64,000 nt of DNA from Ohtaekwangia sp036786105 (GCF_036786105.1 NZ_DAIQRQ010000008.1:62001-126000), one strand, 5' to 3'. Positions 27,016-36,424 are shown, counted from the stretch's first letter. Program-made: numbers and translations. The notes: generated by a model from the sequence alone, not told the origin.

Positions 27016-27193
27016 GGCTAGAGTCAGTTAGACAATTCAACATCTAAATTACCAAAATCACCGGACTTTCCGGCCTGCCATCACATAAGTATGGGAGTAA
27101 ATTTGACGGGTACGATGGGTTGAAAAAATACCGTTGTTGCACTCCTGTTGCAGGCCCTTTGTGCAGAAATTTACAGCACTAAAATTGTTAGGA

Positions 27194-28162
27194 ATGGACG
27201 ATCATTTCGATCATACACACAATCATCATAACCATGACCACAACCATGATCTCGATTATCATGATCATCACAGTCATGGCCACGGTCACCATCATCATGC
27301 AGGCGATAACATCAAAGTTGCATTCTGGATCAACACAGCTTTTGCGTTGCTGGAGCTGGTAGGCGGTTTCTATACCAACTCCGTAGCTATTCTTTCTGAT
27401 GCGCTGCACGACCTGGGTGATAGCTTGTCGTTGGGAACAGCATGGTTCTTCGAACAGAAGTCGAAACAGAAAAGCGATAAAGTGTATACCTACGGTTATC
27501 AGCGCTTCTCGCTTATCGGTGCATTCATCAATTCCATTGTGTTGATTGTAGGGTCCGTGTTCATATTGAAAGAATCTTTTGAGCGCCTGTTTCATCCTGA
27601 ACAACCCGATACAACGGGTATGCTGGTGTTTGCCATAGTTGGTATAGCAGTGAATGGTGCGGCGATGCTCCGGCTTAAGAAAGGAGAGACGATCAATGAG
27701 AAAGTAATATCACTGCATTTTCTGGAAGATGTACTCGGCTGGGTAGCGGTGTTGATCGGAAGTGTTGTGATGAAATTTGTAGATGCACCTGCTATTGACC
27801 CGCTGCTATCGATGATCATTGCGGTGATTATACTGGTAAATGTATACCGGAATATGCGCGGTGCGTTTCAGATCATTTTACAGGGCGTGCCTCACGCGGT
27901 ATCAGAAGCGAAAGTAAAGAAAGCATTTCTGAATTTTGAAGAGATAGAAGGTACACACGATCTGCACATCTGGACCATGGATGGCCGGTATAATATACTC
28001 ACCACGCATGCTGTATTGAAAACACCCCTGGAAGCACAACCACTGGAAATGCTGAAATCGAAGCTCAAAGCAGAGCTAAAGAAAATAAACATTCATCACG
28101 CCACCATTGAGTTTGAAACGAAAGGTCTGGCCTGCGAACATCAGTCGCTCGGCCCGGAGTAA
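27194..28162 (+). CDS. CDF-family divalent metal (zinc) exporter
   Basis: A 322-residue cation diffusion facilitator. A very His/Asp-rich cytoplasmic N-terminus (residues 1-37) is followed by six helices with the metal-site motifs S-D-A-L-H-D-L-G-D-S (TM2) and H-F-L-E-D-V-L-G-W (TM5), and a C-terminal cytoplasmic domain ending in A-T-I-E-F-E-T. It exchanges Zn2+ (or Co2+/Cd2+) for protons, exporting metal. The start at 27194 begins directly at the His-rich tail. It is divergent from the CHAT gene. Confidence 0.92.
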   Translation: MDDHFDHTHNHHNHDHNHDLDYHDHHSHGHGHHHHAGDNIKVAFWINTAFALLELVGGFYTNSVAILSDALHDLGDSLSLGTAWFFEQKSKQKSDKVYTYGYQRFSLIGAFINSIVLIVGSVFILKESFERLFHPEQPDTTGMLVFAIVGIAVNGAAMLRLKKGETINEKVISLHFLEDVLGWVAVLIGSVVMKFVDAPAIDPLLSMIIAVIILVNVYRNMRGAFQIILQGVPHAVSEAKVKKAFLNFEEIEGTHDLHIWTMDGRYNILTTHAVLKTPLEAQPLEMLKSKLKAELKKINIHHATIEFETKGLACEHQSLGPE

Positions 28163-28254
28163 CCGGAAGTGTCGTGTAAAAGACAAACGCTGTCAAAACC
28201 AAATCCTTCTTACCACTGTTTATCGTATACAGTGACAAATAGCAAATTCAAACT

Positions 28255-28770
28255 ATGTATAAATTCATTGGAGCAGTATTGATAGCGTTGCAATTGTGGT
28301 CATGTACCGGTAACAGTCAGCCCACCGCGCAGCAGAAGCAGGCGAAAGCAAAGATTGTACAGGATACCAGCAAGGTGATTAACCACACCGATGCGGAGTG
28401 GAAAGCGATGCTTACACCCGAGCAATATTATATTCTGCGGGAAAAAGGTACTGACAGACCATTCACGGGTAAATACTATTTGCATAAAGACAAAGGAGTA
28501 TATGTATGTGCCGCCTGTGGCAATGAACTGTTTACTTCCGATATGAAATTTGATTCCGAATGTGGATGGCCAAGCTTTGACAAAGAAATTGAAGGCGGAA
28601 AAATTAAAAAGGTTATGGACTACTCCCACGGCATGACACGTACCGAGATACTCTGCGGACGCTGCGGTTCTCACCTCGGGCACTTGTTTGACGATGGTCC
28701 TACACTTACAGGTAAGCGATATTGTGTAAACTCTACTTCTCTTGATTTTAAGAACGAGAAGAAAAAGTAA
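28255..28770 (+). CDS. msrB: Methionine-(R)-sulfoxide reductase, lipoprotein form
   Basis: A 171-residue MsrB with an N-terminal lipoprotein signal ending L-W-S-C17, so it should be anchored in the cell envelope and repair oxidised exported proteins. The structural zinc pairs C85/C88 and C134/C137 are present, as is the catalytic cysteine C157 in R-Y-C-V-N-S-T-S-L-D-F. G-W-P-S-F and H-L-G-H-L-F-D-D-G are family motifs. A single gene followed by a repeat-rich intergenic region. Confidence 0.92.
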   Translation: MYKFIGAVLIALQLWSCTGNSQPTAQQKQAKAKIVQDTSKVINHTDAEWKAMLTPEQYYILREKGTDRPFTGKYYLHKDKGVYVCAACGNELFTSDMKFDSECGWPSFDKEIEGGKIKKVMDYSHGMTRTEILCGRCGSHLGHLFDDGPTLTGKRYCVNSTSLDFKNEKKK

Positions 28771-28778
28771 ATTTTGTT

Positions 28779-28975
28779 TCCCACAGAACGCACAGAATTA
28801 CACAGAAGAATGCAAGTCAGAAAGACGGTAAGTCCGGAAGCACTTTTCGTTCTCACGCCCCGATTAGTTATCTGGAACACAATTACACAGATGAAATCAC
28901 AGAATGCGCGGCACATCCCTCACCCCAAACTCACACCTCTGGCAGCCAGCAGCTAAAGGCTGGTAGCTATTCCAG
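28779..28975. repeat. Composite intergenic repeat, copy II
   Basis: Modules in order: CACAGAACGCACAGAATTAC (28781-28800), an AAGTC..GACGGTAAGTCCGG tract (28813-28838), a second CACAATTACACAGATG..CACAGAATG tract (about 28878-28905), a C-rich CCCTCACCCCAAACTCACAC stretch (28917-28936) and an AGCT-rich tract (GGCAGCCAGCAGCTAAAGGC, 28941-28960, then TAGCTATTCC). It runs up to the stop codon of the mutase gene. Nothing else is visible in this stretch. Confidence 0.65.
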
Positions 28976-31900
28976 CTATTCCTCAATAAGTTTTTTCAAC
29001 ACCTCCTTCGCAGCTTCTGTAATCACTGTTCCAGGCCCGAAGACGAACGATACACCTGCGTTGTAAAGGAAATCGTAATCCTGTTGGGGAATTACGCCTC
29101 CGGCTACTACCATAATGTCGGGGCGGCCGATGCGTTTTAGCGATTCAATGAGTTCAGGCACTAATGTTTTGTGGCCGCCGGCCAGACTGGATGCACCTAC
29201 AATGTGTACATCATTTTCTGCAGCCTGCATCGCTACTTCATCGGGAGTTTGAAAGAGCGGCCCTATATCTACATCAAAGCCGAGGTCAGCAAAACTGGTG
29301 GCAATTACTTTAGCACCGCGGTCGTGACCATCCTGTCCCATTTTGGCTACCAGGATCCGGGGCCTGCGTCCGTCCAGTTCGGCAAAGCGATCGGAGAGAG
29401 CACGTGCTTCTTCAAACTCTTTCTGACTTTTCATTTCCCCTGAATATACTCCGGAAACCGATCGTATGGTAGCCTTATAGCGGCCAAATACTTTTTCAAG
29501 CGCTGAAGATATTTCTCCCAGGGTGGCGCGTTTGCGCGCAGCATCTACGGCAAGTTCCAGTAAATTTCCTTCGCCTGTTTCAGCACTGCGTGTCAACGCC
29601 TGCAGTGCGGCTTCTACATCGGTATTGTTGCGTTCTGCTTTTAAGGTTTGCAGTCGCGCTACCTGCTCGCTGCGCACAGCGGTGTTGTCTACTTCCAGTA
29701 TATCCAATACAGCTTTCTCATCGGTCTGATATTTATTGACACCGACTATAACATCGCGTCCTGAATCAATGCGTGCCTGCTTTGCAGCGGCAGCCTGCTC
29801 AATGCGCATCTTCGGTATACCGCTCTCGATTGCTTTGGTCATGCCTCCTAATTTTTCAACTTCTTCAATCAGCTCCCATGCTTTTTCGGCAAGTTCGGCT
29901 GTGAGGCTTTCTACATAATACGAGCCACCGGCCGGGTCAACCACTTTTGTTACATCGGTTTCTTTCTCAATGAAGAGCTGCGTATTGCGTGCTATACGTG
30001 CAGAGAAATCGGTAGGCAAAGCGATGGCTTCATCCAGGGAGTTGGTGTGAAGCGATTGCGTGCCGCCTACAATGGCGGCCAGTGCTTCGATATAGGTGCG
30101 GGTAACATTGTTGTACGGATCTTGTTCCGTCAGGCTCCAACCTGAAGTCTGACAGTGTGTGCGCAATGCCATCGACTTTGGATTCTTCGGATTGAATTGC
30201 TTCACTACATACGACCACAGCAATCTTCCCGCCCGCATCTTGGCAATTTCCATAAAGAAGTTCATGCCAATACCCCAGAAGAAAGAAAGGCGCGGTGCAA
30301 AATCATCGATCGCTATACCAGCCTTCAATCCGGTGCGGATATATTCCAGTCCATCTGCAATGGTATAGGCTAATTCAATGTGTGCCGGTGCTCCCGCTTC
30401 GTGCATGTGATAGCCGCTGATGCTGATGGAATTGAACTTCGGCATATACTTCGAAGTATACTCAAATATATCCGCTACAATTTTCATGGAAGGCGCAGGA
30501 GGATATATATATGTGTTGCGCACCATGAACTCTTTGAGTATATCATTTTGTATGGTGCCGCTGAGTTGCTGTGGCTTAACACCCTGCTCTTCGGCAGCTA
30601 CAATATAGAAGGCCATGATCGGCAACACGGCACCATTCATTGTCATGGATACCGACATCTTGTCCAGTGGAATCTGGTCGAACAATAGCTTCATATCCAG
30701 AACCGAATCGATAGCAACACCTGCTTTCCCTACATCACCGGTTACGCGAATGTGATCAGAGTCATACCCGCGGTGTGTAGCAAGATCGAATGCTACTGAA
30801 AGGCCGCGCTGGCCTGCTGCCAGATTTCTCCTATAAAACGCATTGGATTCTGTTGCAGTCGAGAATCCTGCATATTGCCGTATCGTCCACGGCTTGATTG
30901 TATACATCGATGCATACGGGCCGCGCAGGTAGGGCGGTATGCCGGCGGTATAGTATAGATGGGGTGCATCGGCTATATCTTCCGGAGTATAATATGATTT
31001 TACAGCGATCTTCTCCGGACTTGTCCACGTGGAAGGAGTATTGTTGGGAGAGGCCATTTTATTTTCAGGCAGAGGCAGGGCCGAAGTATATTTACTCTTC
31101 TCTGTAAATGTCTTCCAGGCTTCCTGTGTCATGGCTTTCACCATGTCTTCCAGTATATAGGCACCGGCCAGTGCATCACTTACTTTATCGAGATGCGATT
31201 CTTCGCGCAGAATAGTAGAAACATTTCTGCTAATGCGATTCATGGTGGCGTTGTTCTCATCTTCCGGTATTACGGTAAGCGCATCGCAACCACCTAGCAC
31301 TGCGCTCATGGCAGCGGTTGTTTCTTTCAGCATGTTGCCGTGAGGCTGAAACCGTTCTTCTGCAAATACTTCGGAGACTGCATGAATATGCAGGTCGCTG
31401 ATGCTATAATTTTTTATACCCTCTGCATGTGCGAGGTGATGCCATAAATAACGCAGCGATTTGAATTTACCGATCTGCTGCAGGAAATCTTTTCCGGATG
31501 CAATATGGAAAGCGATCTGACGGAAAGCAGTGGCCTTGCCTGCTTCATCGGCAAACGCCTGTAGAATATGTATACCTTTTGAAAGCGCTTCGCTGATCTC
31601 TTCTATCGCAGTAGAAGGAGGTATTATTATACCGAGGCTGTTGATCTTTTTTTGCGAAGTGAAATGTGATAGGATCGCTTGGTAATCTGTCGGCAGATTC
31701 TTCCAGAATAACGTTCCTGTAAGCGAATCGGCAGGAAAATTATTTTTTGAAATATACTCTGCCAGCAATACAGCGGTGCTCGTGTCACGCAGTATAAATG
31801 ATACGGTACAATAAGGCCAGTCAATACCCTGAAGAAGTGATTTGAAATCAGGAGCAGTCGTTGACGAAATATCGAATAAAATTCCATCAGCACCTTGTGC

Positions 31901-32194
31901 CAAATGGTGCAGTGCAATTTTATTGGCTGTAACCGCATTTGTTACATGTACTGGCGGACAATTCCACCAATTGCGCGGATTTGCGAACGGAATACACGAA
32001 GGTGCAAGACTAAAAAGAGGGCCTGTACTTCCATATTCATAATACGGCTTGAATATCAAACCATTAGCAGTACTCCAGTCTAACGTGTTAATATCTTTAC
32101 CTTCATTTTCCTGCGAAGCAGCACGTTGCCATTCTTGCAGTGAATTTTTTGGGAAGGTTTCGCGGAGCAGATCACGGAAATTTTTTTCAGCCAT
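28976..32194 (-). CDS. Methylmalonyl-CoA mutase, MutA-MutB fusion
   Basis: A 1072-residue fusion. Residues 1-365 resemble a MutA (small, non-catalytic) subunit shortened before its B12-like domain; 366-395 is a polar linker; 396-1072 is a complete MutB. MutB has G-P-Y-A-S-M-Y-T-I-K-P-W-T-I-R-Q-Y at 425-441, S-I-S-G-Y-H-M-H-E-A-G-A, and the cobalamin motif D955-G-H957-D-R-G. It interconverts succinyl-CoA and methylmalonyl-CoA with adenosylcobalamin. In many bacteria the subunits are separate genes; here there is no stop or frameshift between them. Confidence 0.92.
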   Translation of the reverse strand: MAEKNFRDLLRETFPKNSLQEWQRAASQENEGKDINTLDWSTANGLIFKPYYEYGSTGPLFSLAPSCIPFANPRNWWNCPPVHVTNAVTANKIALHHLAQGADGILFDISSTTAPDFKSLLQGIDWPYCTVSFILRDTSTAVLLAEYISKNNFPADSLTGTLFWKNLPTDYQAILSHFTSQKKINSLGIIIPPSTAIEEISEALSKGIHILQAFADEAGKATAFRQIAFHIASGKDFLQQIGKFKSLRYLWHHLAHAEGIKNYSISDLHIHAVSEVFAEERFQPHGNMLKETTAAMSAVLGGCDALTVIPEDENNATMNRISRNVSTILREESHLDKVSDALAGAYILEDMVKAMTQEAWKTFTEKSKYTSALPLPENKMASPNNTPSTWTSPEKIAVKSYYTPEDIADAPHLYYTAGIPPYLRGPYASMYTIKPWTIRQYAGFSTATESNAFYRRNLAAGQRGLSVAFDLATHRGYDSDHIRVTGDVGKAGVAIDSVLDMKLLFDQIPLDKMSVSMTMNGAVLPIMAFYIVAAEEQGVKPQQLSGTIQNDILKEFMVRNTYIYPPAPSMKIVADIFEYTSKYMPKFNSISISGYHMHEAGAPAHIELAYTIADGLEYIRTGLKAGIAIDDFAPRLSFFWGIGMNFFMEIAKMRAGRLLWSYVVKQFNPKNPKSMALRTHCQTSGWSLTEQDPYNNVTRTYIEALAAIVGGTQSLHTNSLDEAIALPTDFSARIARNTQLFIEKETDVTKVVDPAGGSYYVESLTAELAEKAWELIEEVEKLGGMTKAIESGIPKMRIEQAAAAKQARIDSGRDVIVGVNKYQTDEKAVLDILEVDNTAVRSEQVARLQTLKAERNNTDVEAALQALTRSAETGEGNLLELAVDAARKRATLGEISSALEKVFGRYKATIRSVSGVYSGEMKSQKEFEEARALSDRFAELDGRRPRILVAKMGQDGHDRGAKVIATSFADLGFDVDIGPLFQTPDEVAMQAAENDVHIVGASSLAGGHKTLVPELIESLKRIGRPDIMVVAGGVIPQQDYDFLYNAGVSFVFGPGTVITEAAKEVLKKLIEE

Positions 32195-32304
32195 ATTTTA
32201 TAACGATTCGACCCAATTTTACTTAAGTTTTTACCAACCTTTTGCGTTTTAAAATTAAAATTTTGGAGGTAAATTTTTTTTGTGAAAATCAAAGAGAATA
32301 CAAC

Positions 32305-32336
32305 TTGTTTTCTTAAACTCTTTTTTTACATCTTTG
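32305..32336 (+). promoter_or_regulatory. Likely dnaA promoter
   Basis: TTG at 32305-32307 and CATCTTTG at 32329-32336 are 21 nt apart, one mismatch from the Bacteroidota -33/-7 consensus. The whole 32195-32388 stretch is AT-rich, but no perfect DnaA box (TTATCCACA) was seen, so it is not called an origin. Confidence 0.55.
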
Positions 32337-32388
32337 TCTCCCTTTCTCTAAAAAGGAAACTGAAAATCCCAACAAATTCAGAGCTTAA

Positions 32389-33813
32389 ATGGAAGTCAGC
32401 AGCGGTACAGTATGGAACGATTGTCTTGAAGTAATTCGCGAGAATGTTGGCGAAGAGAACTTCAATACATGGTTCAAGCCAATTGCTCCACTGCGTGTGG
32501 ATGGCGATGTGCTGACCATTCAGGTGCCGTCACAATTCTTTTACGAATGGCTGGAAGACAATTATGTACCGGTATTAAAGAAAGCGATCCATACCGTGCT
32601 GGGGCCTACCGGCCGGCTTGAATACTCCGTTGTTGTTGACAGTGGCGATAAGCAAACGCCTCCCGTATCGGTAAATTATCCGGTAAATGGAGCGGGCAAT
32701 CGAAGAAGTGCTGTTAATGGTAATTTTGGCGCTGATGATTATTCTCCCTTTACCTATAAAGCAGTAAATCCACAGGCGATCAATTCACGCCTGAATACAA
32801 CCTATACTTTCGATAATTTTGTAGAAGGGGATTGTAATCGCCTGGCGCGCTCGGCAGGTTTGGCGGTTGCAAAAAAACCAGGTGTTACCTCGTTCAACCC
32901 GCTGATGTTATACGGTGGTGTAGGCGTGGGAAAAACACACCTTGTACAGGCTATTGGTAATGAGATTAAAAACAGCATGCCAAACAAAGTGGTGCTGTAT
33001 ATAGATCAGAATGATTTTACAACGCAGTTCCTCAACGCACTGCAGAATCATAAGGTACAGGAGTTTCAGAATTTTTACCTGCAGGTAGATTTATTGATTC
33101 TGGATGACGTGCAATTCCTGGCTGGTCGCGAAAAAACTCAAGAGATGTTTTTCCACATCTTCAATCAACTGCATCAATCGGGTAAGCAAATCATCATGAC
33201 GAGTGATTGCCCTCCGCGCGATATGAAAGGTTTTCAGGAAAGACTTCTGTCGCGTTTCAAGTGGGGACTGACTGCCGATTTGCAGGAACCTGATTTTGAA
33301 ACAAAGCTTGCCATCATCAATCGCAAGATGCTGGCTGATGGTATTCAGATTCCAACGGAAGTATCAGAATACCTCGCATATAGTGTTGATACCAACCTGC
33401 GCGATATGGAAGGTGTGCTGAACTCGCTGATCTTCCACGCTACGCTGCTCAAGAAAGAAATCGATCTTGAACTGGCGAAAGAAGTACTCAAGAACATCAT
33501 CAAGGAAATTCAGTCAGACGTTAGTGTAGATTTTATCCAGAAGACTGTTTCCGAATTTTATAAAGTTGATCTCGATGCCATGAAAGGCAAAGTAAAAAAA
33601 CGCGAGATCGTTATACCACGCCAGGTAGCCATGTACTTCTGCAAGCGCTACACACAACTTACACTGGCATTGATCGGTGAAAACTTCGGAGGCCGTGACC
33701 ACAGCACGGTAATCCACGCCCTCGAATCCGTAGAAGACATGATGAAAACCGATCCCAACTTCAAAGCATCCGTAGAAGAACTCGGCAAGAAATTGAAACT
33801 CCGCGTCAGCTGA
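32389..33813 (+). CDS. dnaA: Chromosomal replication initiator DnaA
   Basis: A 474-residue initiator with all four domains: N-terminal DnaB/DiaA-interacting domain (E-E-N-F-N-T-W-F, residues 22-29), a variable linker (85-135), the AAA+ module with Walker A G-G-V-G-V-G-K182-T and Walker B L-L-I-L-D-D-V-Q-F, and the DNA-binding domain IV with F-G-G-R-D-H-S-T-V-I-H-A. It opens oriC by binding DnaA boxes. It is divergent from the mutase gene. No dnaN, recF or gyrB follows, which is normal for Bacteroidota. Confidence 0.97.
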   Translation: MEVSSGTVWNDCLEVIRENVGEENFNTWFKPIAPLRVDGDVLTIQVPSQFFYEWLEDNYVPVLKKAIHTVLGPTGRLEYSVVVDSGDKQTPPVSVNYPVNGAGNRRSAVNGNFGADDYSPFTYKAVNPQAINSRLNTTYTFDNFVEGDCNRLARSAGLAVAKKPGVTSFNPLMLYGGVGVGKTHLVQAIGNEIKNSMPNKVVLYIDQNDFTTQFLNALQNHKVQEFQNFYLQVDLLILDDVQFLAGREKTQEMFFHIFNQLHQSGKQIIMTSDCPPRDMKGFQERLLSRFKWGLTADLQEPDFETKLAIINRKMLADGIQIPTEVSEYLAYSVDTNLRDMEGVLNSLIFHATLLKKEIDLELAKEVLKNIIKEIQSDVSVDFIQKTVSEFYKVDLDAMKGKVKKREIVIPRQVAMYFCKRYTQLTLALIGENFGGRDHSTVIHALESVEDMMKTDPNFKASVEELGKKLKLRVS

Positions 33814-33815
33814 AA

Positions 33816-33929
33816 AAAATAGCTGCCGGCTGCTAGTTGCAAGCCTCCGGTTGTGTAGGAGAGAGTTTGAGTGTGGTGTTTACATTCCGTGGTTTAATCT
33901 GTGTAATTCTGTGATTTCTGTGGGAAATT
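33816..33929. repeat. Composite intergenic repeat, copy III (inverted)
   Basis: Read on the minus strand, the order is the same as in copy II: a CACAGAAATCACAGAATTAC tract, an ACACCACACTCAAACTCTC stretch, then AGCT-rich GCAACTAGCAGCCGGCAGCT. It fills the space between the convergent dnaA and LytTR genes. No terminator hairpin with a T run is evident. Confidence 0.65.
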
Positions 33930-34682
33930 TTAAACTCTTCCTTCAATCCATAGCCGAAATTCCGGGGCAGTCTCTTTGCTTACATGGACTTCCTCTTTCA
34001 TTTCGGGGTTTAAAAATATCCTGATCTTCCCATTGTCGGGTTTAAACCGCTCGATCGATTTCATGTTCGCCAGGAACTTGCGATTGAGTCTGAAGAAATC
34101 TTTCGGGTTAACCTCCGATTCCAATTCCCCTATAGTTTTATCCAGTATCAGCTGACGTCCGCTGAAATCTTTCGCGAACACAATCTTATGCTCTGTATAG
34201 AAGTAAGCAACATCGCAAAGATCTAGTGCAACAAACTCAGTTCCTTTCTTGGCAATGATCCGGTTACGTGCAGGCTGCTGTTGTATATTCTGGATAAACT
34301 TCAAAAGATTACCCTGTAGAAAATGATCGCGCAACACAGCAACTTTTTCCAGTGAACGCTTCAGCTTATCTTCGCTGATCGGTTTCAGTAAATAATCGAT
34401 CGCGTTAAACTCAAAGCTCTCGAGTAAATATTTATCGTACGCTGTAGTAAAAATTACCGGGAAAGTAACCGGATGCGCCCGGAAGATCTCGAACGAGTGG
34501 TCATCCGAAAGCTGTATATCTACAAACGCAAGATCAGGCGAAGGATTCTGCAGCAGCCATTGAATAGAATCTTTTACACTGCTAAGCTTGGCCTGCACTA
34601 TAATGGATTTATCAAGTGTACGCAACATATCTTCAAGTTTAGCTTGTGCCAGAAGTTCGTCTTCAATGATAATAACATTCAT
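33930..34682 (-). CDS. LytTR-family response regulator
   Basis: A 250-residue regulator: a receiver domain (M-N-V-I-I-I-E-D-E, phospho-Asp in L-A-F-V-D-I-Q-L, conserved K in Y-L-L-K-P-I) and a C-terminal LytTR DNA-binding domain (A-L-D-L-C-D-V-A-Y-F-Y-T-E-H-K-I-V, F-F-R-L-N-R-K-F-L-A-N). It lies 10 bp after its kinase and is the natural partner. LytTR proteins bind paired repeats upstream of their targets; the targets here are unknown. Confidence 0.93.
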   Translation of the reverse strand: MNVIIIEDELLAQAKLEDMLRTLDKSIIVQAKLSSVKDSIQWLLQNPSPDLAFVDIQLSDDHSFEIFRAHPVTFPVIFTTAYDKYLLESFEFNAIDYLLKPISEDKLKRSLEKVAVLRDHFLQGNLLKFIQNIQQQPARNRIIAKKGTEFVALDLCDVAYFYTEHKIVFAKDFSGRQLILDKTIGELESEVNPKDFFRLNRKFLANMKSIERFKPDNGKIRIFLNPEMKEEVHVSKETAPEFRLWIEGRV

Positions 34683-34692
34683 GGATGTGTAA

Positions 34693-35769
34693 TTAATGAT
34701 GGAGTGATATAAGCGGCAAGGTTACGGTAAAGGTTTCATGCTCGCGTGCCGTGTTAATTCCTTTACCGGTAATGATCTTGAAACGCTCATCTAAATTCTT
34801 CAATCCTATTTTAGACGAGTGTTGTATACTTCGCTTCGGCTGAATTTTATTTTGAATGCTGAGCAATCCATTGTCGATGGAAAGGAGTATCTGAAGCGGC
34901 ATACGTTCGGATATTTCGTTGTGCTTCACTGCATTTTCCAGTGCTACAAAGGCAGAGATAGGAGGGATCAGAAATTCTTTTGTTGCAGCGCTGTTGAAAT
35001 TCTTTTGAATAACCAAAGCTTCACCAAAGCGGAGTCTCAGAAGTTCGGCATACTTCTCCATAAAGGTAAATTCATCTTCCAGCACTACCAGCGTTTGTTC
35101 CTTTTGTGCCAATATATAGCGATATACCTCGGCAAGATTTTCAGTGAAAAGCTTTGCCTTGTCGGGCGATGTGCCAATGAGATACGAAAGACTGTTGAGT
35201 GAATTGAACATGAAGTGCGGATCGATCTGGTTCTTCAAGGCTTCCAGCTCGGCCTCCGCTTTTGCCCGCGACAGCTCTGCATTTTTTACCTGCTCACTTT
35301 GTTGCTCCTTTACCATGAATACGGTTTCATATACATGGATCACAAACAATACACAGATAACATTCACCAGCGCCACGATCAGGATCGTATTCCAATGTAT
35401 AAATTCAAAACCAGCCCACCTATACCACAGGCATAGCCAGGCAATGGTGAGCGGCGTAGTATAAAAGATATTGTTCATGAAAAGCAGAATCACCTTTTCA
35501 ACCGGTTTGTCGAACCAGGTGAACCGCTGGCGCGTACGAAACATCAGATAGCGGTTGCCCTGCCAGATCACTGCTGCGAGTGCGATAAAGAATATATATC
35601 CAACCCAATACCGAAAGTCGCGATAGGTGAGAGGCCCAAAGATTCCCGTAAGATTCGGAATGATGATACCAAAAAAAGGAATACCGATCAGGCGAATGAG
35701 CTTATCATTCAACTCTACTTCCTGCCTGGCGTTCAATTCAGGATATATATCTTTTCCGGTTGGGGGCAT
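34693..35769 (-). CDS. LytS-type sensor histidine kinase
   Basis: A 358-residue kinase of the His_kinase (LytS/YehU) type. Four transmembrane helices lie within residues 20-150, followed by a coiled coil (Q-V-K-N-A-E-L-S-R-A-K-A-E-A-E-L-E-A-L-K) that leads into the phosphoacceptor motif N-Q-I-D-P-H-F-M-F-N-S-L-N-S-L. The ATPase N-box is L-E-N-A-V-K-H-N. There is no extracellular sensing domain, so it probably senses within the membrane. It is co-transcribed with the LytTR regulator. Confidence 0.92.
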   Translation of the reverse strand: MPPTGKDIYPELNARQEVELNDKLIRLIGIPFFGIIIPNLTGIFGPLTYRDFRYWVGYIFFIALAAVIWQGNRYLMFRTRQRFTWFDKPVEKVILLFMNNIFYTTPLTIAWLCLWYRWAGFEFIHWNTILIVALVNVICVLFVIHVYETVFMVKEQQSEQVKNAELSRAKAEAELEALKNQIDPHFMFNSLNSLSYLIGTSPDKAKLFTENLAEVYRYILAQKEQTLVVLEDEFTFMEKYAELLRLRFGEALVIQKNFNSAATKEFLIPPISAFVALENAVKHNEISERMPLQILLSIDNGLLSIQNKIQPKRSIQHSSKIGLKNLDERFKIITGKGINTAREHETFTVTLPLISLHH

Positions 35770-35943
35770 TGATCTTCCGCTTCAGTAATACACTTCGGTT
35801 TTGTTTGTATAAATTTCAGAATTTCAAACCGTACTTCCATGCACAAGCCAGGGAAGTAATTATAGTATATGACTTTGCGACTTCAACACACCAACACTTA
35901 AGCACTTTTTCTAAACACCTTACAACTTAAAAACGTAAAACAC

Positions 35944-36339
35944 ATGGAACTAAACTACTGGGCTATCCTTGCTTCCGCAGCATCCACCTTCTTCATCGGA
36001 GGGATCTGGTATTCACCCGCAGTGCTTGGCAAAGCGTGGATGCGCGAGAATGGATTTACAGAAGAGAGTATGAAAGGAGCAAACATGGCCAAGATCTTTA
36101 GCCTTGCCTTTTTTCTTGCACTGATTGCGGCCGTAAACCTTGCCATGTTCATGGGACCGGAAAATAAACCCGAGATGGGTGCCTTGTGGGGATTCCTTGC
36201 GGGCTTCGGTTGGGTAGCCACCTTTGTAGGCACACACTACCTGTTCGAACGAAGATCGTTTAAATTATTCCTCATCAATGCCGGCTACAGCATTGTAGCG
36301 CTCACCGTGATGGGCGTGATCATCGCTGCCTGGAAATAG
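35944..36339 (+). CDS. DUF1761 membrane protein
   Basis: A 131-residue protein with four transmembrane helices and the DUF1761 pattern: an opening N-Y-W-A-I-L-A-S-A-A-S-T-F-F-I-G-G-I-W-Y-S-P...G-K-A-W-M, G-F-T-E-E-S-M and L-F-L-I-N-A-G-Y. Function is unknown. It is a single gene ending at the hairpin 36375-36401. Confidence 0.88.
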   Translation: MELNYWAILASAASTFFIGGIWYSPAVLGKAWMRENGFTEESMKGANMAKIFSLAFFLALIAAVNLAMFMGPENKPEMGALWGFLAGFGWVATFVGTHYLFERRSFKLFLINAGYSIVALTVMGVIIAAWK

Positions 36340-36374
36340 CTCCAGTCAACGGACTGGCTGGATATTATCGTACG

Positions 36375-36406
36375 TCTGCGGGAAATACATTTTCCCGCAG
36401 ATTGTT
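36375..36406 (+). terminator. Intrinsic terminator after the DUF1761 gene
   Basis: An 11-bp perfect stem TCTGCGGGAAA / TTTCCCGCAGA with a 5-nt loop, followed by TTGTTAT. It directly abuts the nuoA promoter element, insulating the complex I genes from the upstream gene. Confidence 0.7.
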
Positions 36407-36407
36407 A

Positions 36408-36415
36408 TATCTTTG
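36408..36415 (+). promoter_or_regulatory. Probable nuoA promoter -7 element
   Basis: TATCTTTG fits TAnnTTTG. It ends 9 bp before the nuoA start codon, so the 5' leader would be only a few bases. No good -33 TTG is present, since that position is occupied by the terminator stem. Confidence 0.5.
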
Positions 36416-36424
36416 GTTCATTAG

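Noticed and set aside
28976..32194. IcmF-type isobutyryl-CoA mutase
   Set aside because: IcmF has its B12 domain and a G-protein domain at the N-terminus; here the B12 motif is C-terminal and no GTPase motif exists.
32195..32388. AT-rich region upstream of dnaA as oriC
   Set aside because: No DnaA boxes seen; AT-richness is explained by divergent promoters.
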